DNA of 64,000 nt from Yersinia massiliensis (GTDB lineage: Bacteria > Pseudomonadota > Gammaproteobacteria > Enterobacterales > Enterobacteriaceae), in contig NZ_CP028487.1 in NCBI RefSeq assembly GCF_003048255.1, forward strand, positions 868,001-932,000. The letters are read 5' to 3'. Below are positions 57,970 to 64,000 of the stretch, in pieces. Every line of letters starts with the position of its first letter. Positions within the stretch are counted from its first letter, which is position 1. A program made the position numbers and the translations under genes. The notes below the pieces were generated by a model, which was given only the letters and a program-made list of their open reading frames with translations, was not told where the DNA came from and made no database searches.

Positions 57970-58555
57970 TGCGTAACGCATCCAACATTAGCTTCAGGGC
58001 TTGGCCGCGATGAGAGACCGCATGCTTCTCTTCTCGGGTCAGTTCTGCGGCAGTTTTACCCAATTCTGGGACATAAAAAATCGGGTCATAGCCAAATCCA
58101 GCCGCCCCTGCGGGCTGATGGGCAATCACGCCGGGCCATTGGCCGTGGAACACCAATGGCGTAGGATCATCGCCATGGCGCATATAAACCAACACGCAAT
58201 GGAATTGAGCGCTGCGCTGTCCATTGGGAACATCTTTCAGTGTCGCAAGCAGCTTATCGAGGTTTTCCTGATCGCTGGCATCAACACCGGCGTAGCGTGC
58301 GGAATAAATACCGGGCGCACCGCCCAAAGCATCCACAGCCAAACCCGAGTCATCGGCAATCGCTGGTAAGCCGGTTTTTTGCGCCGCATGGCGTGCTTTT
58401 AAGATGGCATTTTCGATAAATGTTAAGCCGGTTTCTTCAACAGATTCAACGTCCAGTTCTGTTTGCGCGACAACATCTAAGCCGAAATCAGCAAGCAAGG
58501 TTGCCAGCTCACGGACTTTCCCGGGATTGCCGGTCGCTAATACTATTTTTTGCAT
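57962..58555 (-). CDS. rdgB: RdgB, dITP/XTP pyrophosphatase
   Basis: Hydrolyses dITP, ITP and XTP, keeping damaged purines out of DNA. ATG 58555 gives 197 residues, as in Escherichia coli. [15 protein letters not shown] at the N-terminus, [11 protein letters not shown] and the C-terminal [10 protein letters not shown] loop are conserved. Codons overlap hemW by 8 bp. No defect. Confidence 0.96.
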   Translation of the reverse strand: MQKIVLATGNPGKVRELATLLADFGLDVVAQTELDVESVEETGLTFIENAILKARHAAQKTGLPAIADDSGLAVDALGGAPGIYSARYAGVDASDQENLDKLLATLKDVPNGQRSAQFHCVLVYMRHGDDPTPLVFHGQWPGVIAHQPAGAAGFGYDPIFYVPELGKTAAELTREEKHAVSHRGQALKLMLDALRNA

Positions 58556-58618
58556 GAATAAATCCTGAATTTTAAGCTGACACTGCTTGCTGATACTCAA
58601 TAGGATGACAGGGATATA

Positions 58619-58909
58619 TCACTCAAGTAGTGCCGCAACTTCGGGTGGAATTTGTTGCGGATGTATAACTTTAATCTGCTTATGCCGCCCCAATTCGCCT
58701 TTCTCGATAATCACCTGACTTTTAGCAACACGGAATTGTTTAGCGATAAATTTGATTAAATGGGCATTGGCTTGCCCATCAACGGGTGGGGCGGTAATGG
58801 CGACTTTCAATTCATCGCCATGTAAACCGACTATCTGATCACGGCTCGCTTTGGGCTGAATATATAGCCTGAGTACTAAACCGTCCAGCAGGGATGTCAC
58901 TGCACTCAC
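58619..58909 (-). CDS. yggU: YggU family protein (DUF167)
   Basis: A 96-residue cytoplasmic protein (GTG start at 58909). [42 protein letters not shown] is the DUF167 signature. The GTG overlaps the yggT stop (GTGA), so translation is coupled; a GTG at 58921 would add four residues. Function is unknown. Confidence 0.93.
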   Translation of the reverse strand: MSAVTSLLDGLVLRLYIQPKASRDQIVGLHGDELKVAITAPPVDGQANAHLIKFIAKQFRVAKSQVIIEKGELGRHKQIKVIHPQQIPPEVAALLE

Positions 58910-59460
58910 AGCATCATCCACAACTCGCCCAGCAAATCCATCCCTAAGAAGTTGATCAGATACAGAATAAGAATAACGACCATCGCTGAGAAATCGATCC
59001 CCCCCATGGCGGGTAAGATACGACGAATCGGTGCCATTAACGGCTCAGTGAGCTGATAAAGCAGATAGTCCATTGGGCTACGGCCTTGGCTGACCCAGCT
59101 CATCAGTGCGCGAATGATCATGATCCAGAAGATCAAATAACCGGCAGCTTTAAACAGGGCAATCACCCCAAACAACAAGTTATAAGGGCTGAGGGATATT
59201 GAGCCACTGCCAATCAGTAATAGCAGAGGGAACTTAATGGTCATCAGCAAGTAAGCCAACAACAACGATGCACTGTCGATTGGCCCCAATGACGGGATAA
59301 TCCGGCGCAATGGGCCGACTATTGGCTGAGTGATTTTCACCACAAATTGTGAAAACGGATTATAGAAGTCGCTGTGAACCCACTGCATCCAGATGCGCAA
59401 CAGCAGTACCATCACATACAGGTCAATGACCGTTTTGGCCAGAAAAGTCAGCGTTAGCAT
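58906..59460 (-). CDS. yggT: YggT family membrane protein
   Basis: A 184-residue inner-membrane protein made of two YGGT repeats ([37 protein letters not shown] and [32 protein letters not shown]). The duplication is visible by eye. It is associated with osmotic tolerance and cell-envelope functions in some bacteria. Cotranscribed with yggU. Confidence 0.93.
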   Translation of the reverse strand: MLTLTFLAKTVIDLYVMVLLLRIWMQWVHSDFYNPFSQFVVKITQPIVGPLRRIIPSLGPIDSASLLLAYLLMTIKFPLLLLIGSGSISLSPYNLLFGVIALFKAAGYLIFWIMIIRALMSWVSQGRSPMDYLLYQLTEPLMAPIRRILPAMGGIDFSAMVVILILYLINFLGMDLLGELWMML

Positions 59461-59564
59461 GAGTTGCTTTCGTCCTTAATATTAGATATTCGCCTACGTT
59501 ACCGGCCCCTATCTTAACGAGAAAGTGTCAGGGACGGTGTCGGTTTTTGTAAATTTTTTTGCCG

Positions 59565-60386
59565 TTAAAACAGCTTTTCCATTTCTTTGGCCCGCACAAT
59601 AGCCGCTTGCATGGCGGCAGCAACGGTTTCAGCCAAATGTTGCTCGTTAAACACTCGAATAGCTTCCGCTGTGGTTCCGCCTTTGGACGTGACTTGTTGG
59701 CGCAAGGTTGAAAGTGGCACTTGTGGATTGGCTTCGACCAAGGCGGTGGCACCAGAGGCCGCTTGCTGCACCAGCAGACGGGCGGTTTCGCTGTCAAAAC
59801 CTAACTGCTCTGCTTCTTGTTGCATGGCCTCCATAAACAAGAAGAAATAGGCGGGCGCACTGCCTGCGGCAGCAATCACGCTGTTGATGCCGTTTTCATC
59901 ACTCACCCAACAAACTTTCCCCACAGAACTCATCAAAGCAGTAGTGAAGTCGCGATCTTCCTTGGAAACCTGTTCTGGGGCATATAAGCCGCTCATTCCT
60001 TTCCCAACCAGCGATGGCGTATTGGGCATGATGCGCACCAAATTGAGGTTTTCGCCCAATAAGGTATAGAAGCGCGCAACCTGAACGCCCGCAGCTATGG
60101 AAAGCACCAGCTTGCCGGTGAAATCGATATTTTCCTGTAATGGCTGGCATACCTCGGCCATTAACTGAGGCTTGACCGCTAAAACGATAACTTCTGCCTT
60201 CTGTGCCTCGGCGATATTATCATCGGAACTAATGACACCAAATTCAGCGGCCAGTGCATCACGGTTTTTTTCCGAAGGTGCGCAAACGCTGATTTTTTTA
60301 GCAGGGTAACCACCGGCAACTAAGCCTGCAATGATTGCGCGGGCCATGTTGCCTGCGCCGATGAATGTGATGTTGCGGTGTTGCAT
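59565..60386 (-). CDS. proC: ProC, pyrroline-5-carboxylate reductase
   Basis: Last step of proline synthesis: reduces pyrroline-5-carboxylate with NAD(P)H. The 273 residues show the Rossmann motif FIGAGNMARAIIAGL and the family stretch AAAGSAPAYFFLFMEAM, with RQQVTSKGGTTAEAI near the end. Its gene lies between yggT and yggS, whereas in Escherichia coli proC is elsewhere; this order is a Yersinia-like feature. A 120-bp-type repeat array lies immediately upstream. Confidence 0.96.
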   Translation of the reverse strand: MQHRNITFIGAGNMARAIIAGLVAGGYPAKKISVCAPSEKNRDALAAEFGVISSDDNIAEAQKAEVIVLAVKPQLMAEVCQPLQENIDFTGKLVLSIAAGVQVARFYTLLGENLNLVRIMPNTPSLVGKGMSGLYAPEQVSKEDRDFTTALMSSVGKVCWVSDENGINSVIAAAGSAPAYFFLFMEAMQQEAEQLGFDSETARLLVQQAASGATALVEANPQVPLSTLRQQVTSKGGTTAEAIRVFNEQHLAETVAAAMQAAIVRAKEMEKLF

Positions 60387-60695
60387 TGATTTTCTCCTAT
60401 ACCCTTCGTCCTTGGCGCTGTAGCGGCGTTAGCTGCTCTTACTCACCCGAATCACTGACTGCTGTCAGCTCATCGGGATTCGCTCGTTTGCTGCCTTGCT
60501 ACAACCCCAATGCCTTTGGGTAGCATGTTGGTCTTTGGCGCTGTAGCGGCGTTAGCTGCTCTTACTCACCCGAATCACTTACTTGTGTAAGCTCATCGGG
60601 ATTCGCTCGTTTGCTGCTTTGCTACAACCCCAATGCCTTTGGGTAGCATGTTGGTCTTTGGCGCTGTAGCGGCGTTAGCTGCTCTGACGACAGGC
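60387..60695. other. Intergenic region between yggS and proC, mostly repeat array
   Basis: This 309 bp gap is nearly all the 123 bp tandem repeat array listed next, leaving little room for other elements. The proC promoter must lie in or beyond the array. Confidence 0.7.
60403..60688. repeat. Tandem 123 bp palindromic repeat, two full copies and one partial
   Basis: Copies begin at about 60412, 60535 and 60658 with an exact 123 bp period. They share the layout of the array at 53336-53760: CCCGAATCAC...TCATCGGG hairpins at 60446-60477 and 60569-60600, and outer stems TGTAGC/GCTACA (60419-60424 with 60498-60503). The inner stem is CTGAC/GTCAG in copy 1 and CTTAC/GTAAG in copy 2, a compensatory pair change. 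Evidence for selection on the folded form is strong. Confidence 0.85.
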
Positions 60696-61391
60696 TTATG
60701 CGCGAGCACCAAAAATGGCGGTGCCAATACGCACTAATGTACTGCCAGCGGCAATAGCGGCAGGCATATCATCCGTCATACCCATCGAAAGCGTATCCAT
60801 CTGAGGGTACTGGGCTTTCAAAGTCAAGAACGCCTGATGCATTTGCTCAAATACCGCCAGTTGTTTTTGGTAATCAGTTTCAGGCGCTGGAATAGCCATC
60901 AACCCGCGCAAATTCACCTTCGGCAGCTCGCTAATATTGGCCGCCAACGCCGGTAATTCCGCTAAGGTAATCCCAGATTTACTTTGTTCATCGCTGATAT
61001 TGACTTGAATCAGGATGTTCAAATCAGGCATTTCGGCAGGGCGCTGCACACTCAAACGCTGAGCGATTTTCAACCTATCGACGGTATGGCACCAAGCAAA
61101 ATTCTCTGCCACTAACCGGCTTTTATTGGATTGCAGCGGGCCAATAAAGTGCCATTCAAGTGGATGACCTTGGTGCTTATCCGCAAAGTAATGGATCTTA
61201 TCCACCCCTTCCTGCACATAGTTTTCACCAAAGGCATATTGCCCTGCCGCGATAGCTTCTTCGATAGCGGTCACAGGTTTGGTTTTACTCACTGCAAGCA
61301 AGGTAACTTCTTCTGGAGAGCGTGCGCAATTGCGTGAAATGGCGGCAATTCGTGCTCTGACATCCTGTAGATTCTGCTCAATTGTGCTCAT
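60696..61391 (-). CDS. yggS: YggS, PLP-binding protein (PLPBP family)
   Basis: A 231-residue PLP carrier involved in vitamin B6 balance and amino-acid homeostasis. The PLP lysine is in VTLLAVSKTKP, with LNILIQVNISDEQSKSG and LSMGMTDDMPAAIAAGSTLVRIGTAIFG further on. Divergent from yggR with only 19 bp between the starts. Confidence 0.94.
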   Translation of the reverse strand: MSTIEQNLQDVRARIAAISRNCARSPEEVTLLAVSKTKPVTAIEEAIAAGQYAFGENYVQEGVDKIHYFADKHQGHPLEWHFIGPLQSNKSRLVAENFAWCHTVDRLKIAQRLSVQRPAEMPDLNILIQVNISDEQSKSGITLAELPALAANISELPKVNLRGLMAIPAPETDYQKQLAVFEQMHQAFLTLKAQYPQMDTLSMGMTDDMPAAIAAGSTLVRIGTAIFGARA

Positions 61392-61410
61392 ATGGACTCA
61401 GGAGTTTGAT

Positions 61411-62535
61411 ATGGATTTCACCAGCCTAGATGATAAAAATGCAGGTCCGGATAACCCCGCATATGGCGATGTAACGGCCAGATGCATTAATTTAGAAAAT
61501 CCCGAACGTGCCAAAAACGGCTTTAACGAACAGGATTTCGCCAATAAAGTGGCGGATAGTGTAAATCATAATGCCTCGGATCTGCACCTTTGTACCGGCC
61601 ATCATCCGATATTACGTATTGATGGTGAACTAAAAATCTTTTCGCATTGGCCGCAGGTGAATGCTGACTGGATCAATGGGTTGTATCAGCACTTACTGAC
61701 TCAAGCACAGCAAAACCAGTTACAACAAGCAGGGCAGGTTGATTGCGCCTACACCACCGTAGCGGGGCAAAGGTTACGTGCAAATATTTTTCAGCAACGA
61801 CAAGGGTACTCAATCGCATTCCGGCTTATCCCTAAAACCTGTCCGTCGTTGGCTGAACTCGAGGCCCCTGACATTATTCGTGAATTAGCCAAACGAGAAA
61901 ATGGTTTGATTTTGATTAGCGGTGCTACCGGGAGCGGTAAATCCACCACCTTGAATGCGATGATCAAAGCGATTAACGATCAACAAGCGCGCCACATTAT
62001 CACCCTTGAAGATCCGATTGAGTTTATCCATTGCAGCCAATCCAGCTTGATCCAGCAGCGGGAAATGGGGAGTCATACAGACTCTTTCAGTGGGGCACTG
62101 AGGGGAGTACTTCGGCAAGATCCCGATATCATTCTGTTGGGGGAACTGCGAGATCAAGAGACAATTCGGCTTGCGCTGACGGCAGCGGAAACAGGGCATC
62201 TAGTGTTAGCGACGTTACATGCGCGCACCGCAACCCAGGCCATTGATAGGCTGGTGGATACTTTTCCGGCGGCAGAGAAAACCGTGATACAGGCGCAATT
62301 AGCGGCTAGTTTACGTGCTGTTGTCGCGCAGAAATTGTGCCAAAAACCTGGCGGAGGGCGCATTGCGCTATTTGAGATCTTGACTCAAACCACTGCAGGC
62401 AGTCATTTGATCCGTGAAGGTAAAATCTACCAGCTCCTGACTGTTATCCAATCGGGCGCACAATGGGGAATGCAAACCTTTGAGCAGAGCTTTGCGCATC
62501 GGAAAAAACAAGGCATTTTAGCGACGGTGCATTGA
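61411..62535 (+). CDS. yggR: YggR, PilT-like ATPase
   Basis: Retraction-type ATPase of the type II/IV secretion family. ATG 61411 has GGAG 7 bp upstream and gives 374 residues; the Escherichia coli protein is about 326, so there is an N-terminal extension of roughly 45 residues with no recognised domain. Walker A ISGATGSGKSTTLNAM is at about 168-183, the Asp box LEDPIEFIH and Walker B DPDIILLGELRD follow. Nothing else of a type IV pilus is in the window. Confidence 0.9.
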   Translation: MDFTSLDDKNAGPDNPAYGDVTARCINLENPERAKNGFNEQDFANKVADSVNHNASDLHLCTGHHPILRIDGELKIFSHWPQVNADWINGLYQHLLTQAQQNQLQQAGQVDCAYTTVAGQRLRANIFQQRQGYSIAFRLIPKTCPSLAELEAPDIIRELAKRENGLILISGATGSGKSTTLNAMIKAINDQQARHIITLEDPIEFIHCSQSSLIQQREMGSHTDSFSGALRGVLRQDPDIILLGELRDQETIRLALTAAETGHLVLATLHARTATQAIDRLVDTFPAAEKTVIQAQLAASLRAVVAQKLCQKPGGGRIALFEILTQTTAGSHLIREGKIYQLLTVIQSGAQWGMQTFEQSFAHRKKQGILATVH

Positions 62536-62543
62536 GTGACTCA

Positions 62544-62576
62544 AAAGAGAGCCGCTAACAGGTAGCGGCTCTCTTT
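62544..62576. terminator. Bidirectional terminator between yggR and aguA
   Basis: AAAGAGAGCCGCTA (62544-62557) pairs perfectly with TAGCGGCTCTCTTT (62563-62576), a 14 bp stem. Confidence 0.92.
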
Positions 62577-62605
62577 CGAAGATAGCGATGGGTACAAAGG
62601 GAAAC

Positions 62606-63730
62606 TTATGCCGCAGGGATCTGCTGGGTAATGCAGTGAATGTTGCCGCCACCGAGCAAGATCTCGCGGGCAGGGACGCCAACAATCGCGTAGTCAGGGA
62701 ACATCTGCTGCAATAAATCTTGCGCCAGCCCGTCAGTACGGCTATCCAGTAGCGGATAAATAATCTGCTGGTTACTGATCAAGAAGTTGACGTAAGAGCC
62801 AGCAAGACGCTCACCCGCAGTACGAGGCACTGCATCACTTGAAAGCACATCGAAAGTTTCTTCTTCAGTGTTATAGAGCGGTCCAGGAGCAGGTAGCTTC
62901 CAGATTTTCAGCTTACGTCCTTTAGCATCGACCGCATTGGACAGCACGTCAAAAGCAGCAACAGAACGTGCGTACTGCGGATCTTGCTGATCGTCGGTCC
63001 AATGCAGCGCGACTTCACCCGGGCGGACAAAGCAGCACATATTATCGATGTGACCATCAGTTTCATCGTTATAAACACCGTCCTGCAACCAGATGAAATG
63101 CGTGACACCAAGATATTCACGCAACAGTTGTTCAATCTGCGCCTGATTTAGATGCGGGTTGCGGTTTGGGTTGAGCAAACACTCCGCGGTGGTCAGCAGT
63201 GTACCTTCGCCATCAGTGTGAATAGAGCCACCCTCAAGCACTAACGGTGCGCTGTAATGGGCATCTTTCAGGAAATCACTGACCTGAACGGCAACTTTCT
63301 CATCTTGTTGCCAGTCGGCATATAGGCCGCCGTTAAGGCCGCCCCAAGCGTTGAATTGCCAATCAACGGCACGGCGCGCACCGGCACCGTTAATCACCAT
63401 TGTTGGGCCGGTATCACGCATCCAAGCATCATCGCTAGCCATTTCAACCAGCGTGATATTAGCAGGCATAGTGGCTTTAGCCTGCGCCATAAATTCAGCA
63501 GGCACCCCCATAAATACTGGGGTAGTACGGCTGATAGCTTCGGCTACTTTGGCGAATGTCCGTTGAGCAGGAACGCCTTTACCACGCCAATTATCTTGGC
63601 GATAAGGCCACAACATCCAGACGGCATCCTGCTTTGCCCATTCGGCTGGCATAAAAAAGCCGTCCTGTTGGGGTGTACCCGTCAGAGCTTGTGACGTTGA
63701 GATTGATGAAACCGTATCTTGTACTGACAT
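62606..63730 (-). CDS. aguA: AguA, agmatine deiminase
   Basis: Converts agmatine to N-carbamoylputrescine. The 374 residues include an N-terminal Asp/His set ([14 protein letters not shown]), [19 protein letters not shown] with the substrate Asp, and the catalytic Cys in [14 protein letters not shown] at the C-terminus. Starts 3 bp after the aguB stop; the two encode consecutive steps. Confidence 0.95.
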   Translation of the reverse strand: MSVQDTVSSISTSQALTGTPQQDGFFMPAEWAKQDAVWMLWPYRQDNWRGKGVPAQRTFAKVAEAISRTTPVFMGVPAEFMAQAKATMPANITLVEMASDDAWMRDTGPTMVINGAGARRAVDWQFNAWGGLNGGLYADWQQDEKVAVQVSDFLKDAHYSAPLVLEGGSIHTDGEGTLLTTAECLLNPNRNPHLNQAQIEQLLREYLGVTHFIWLQDGVYNDETDGHIDNMCCFVRPGEVALHWTDDQQDPQYARSVAAFDVLSNAVDAKGRKLKIWKLPAPGPLYNTEEETFDVLSSDAVPRTAGERLAGSYVNFLISNQQIIYPLLDSRTDGLAQDLLQQMFPDYAIVGVPAREILLGGGNIHCITQQIPAA

Positions 63731-63733
63731 AAA

Positions 63734-64000
63734 TTATCTCCGGGTCTTGCCGTCAGAAGTGGCTAATGCCTGATACATTTCTGGACGACGATCGCGGAAT
63801 AAGCCCCATGAAGCGCGTTGGGCGGCAATTTCCTGTAAATCGAACTCATGCACCAACACGGTTTCATCGGTTTTGTTGGCTTGAGCCAGCAGAGCACCGG
63901 TTTGGTCGGCGATGAAAGAAGAGCCGTAGAAGGTCATTTCCAGACCATCAATAAACTTGCTTTTTTCAGTGCCAATACGGTTAGAGGCAATCACTGGCAC
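63734..64000 (-). CDS. aguB: AguB, N-carbamoylputrescine amidohydrolase (3' part, cut by window edge)
   Basis: Nitrilase-family enzyme that hydrolyses N-carbamoylputrescine to putrescine. Only the C-terminal 88 residues are in the window, ending ATSDGKTRR; the family part PVIASNRIG...EMTFYGSSFIADQTG is recognisable. The 5' end lies beyond position 64000. Confidence 0.9.
   Translation of the reverse strand: MPVIASNRIGTEKSKFIDGLEMTFYGSSFIADQTGALLAQANKTDETVLVHEFDLQEIAAQRASWGLFRDRRPEMYQALATSDGKTRR

Overview
The window looks like the chromosome of a Yersinia species or a very close relative (Enterobacterales, moderate GC). Support comes from the gene families and their order: a complete flagellar fliE-fliR block, an AmpC/AmpR pair, a pectin and uronate breakdown island, and the conserved speF - mltC - yggX - mutY - trmB - yggL - glsB - yggN - hemW - rdgB - yggU - yggT - proC - yggS - yggR - aguA/aguB neighbourhood. 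The species cannot be fixed from sequence alone.

Layout. (1) 1-16127: flagellar and chemotaxis genes. A leftward cheR-cheB-cheY-cheZ-flhB-flhA run (flhA is cut by the window edge) and fliE face a rightward fliF-G-H-I-J-K-L-M-N-O-P-Q-R operon encoding the MS ring, switch, export ATPase and export gate. (2) 16128-20433: a two-gene module of a membrane-anchored ToxR/MarT-type regulator and a FidL-like membrane protein, a decayed small-ORF region, and the divergent ampC/ampR beta-lactamase unit. (3) 20489-31814: a pectin/uronate island with a TRAP transporter, kduI under a near-consensus KdgR box, an unrecognised 535-residue protein, a Gfo/Idh oxidoreductase, oligogalacturonate lyase, an ABC binding protein without its permease, and a xylose-isomerase-like protein. 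(4) 31832-38168: a PLP C-S lyase with an amino-acid permease and divergent LysR regulator, a secreted N-formylglutamate-amidohydrolase-like protein, a small secreted protein, and an HTH/DUF2975 pair. (5) 38169-46900: 1.4 kb of AT-rich DNA with two Fur-like boxes, then a chaperone-usher fimbrial operon with two tandem paralogous adhesins and a LuxR-type regulator. (6) 46901-47716: an IS3-family transposase remnant and tRNA-Phe with a partial copy of its 3' end nearby, consistent with old integration. (7) 47717-64000: core genes starting with inducible ornithine decarboxylase speF behind a leader ORF, and ending with the putrescine-forming agmatine pathway (aguA, aguB partial). Two intergenic gaps here carry tandem arrays of a 120-123 bp palindromic element whose stems co-vary between copies.

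Functional links. Flagellar export and chemotaxis genes serve motility. KduI, Ogl and the transporters feed pectin-derived uronates towards KDG. SpeF and AguA/AguB are two independent routes to putrescine. The most interesting items are the covarying tandem palindromic arrays, the divergent speF leader ORF, the MarT/FidL-like pair beside flagellar genes, the twin Fur boxes in a gene-free stretch, and the partly orphaned pectin island.
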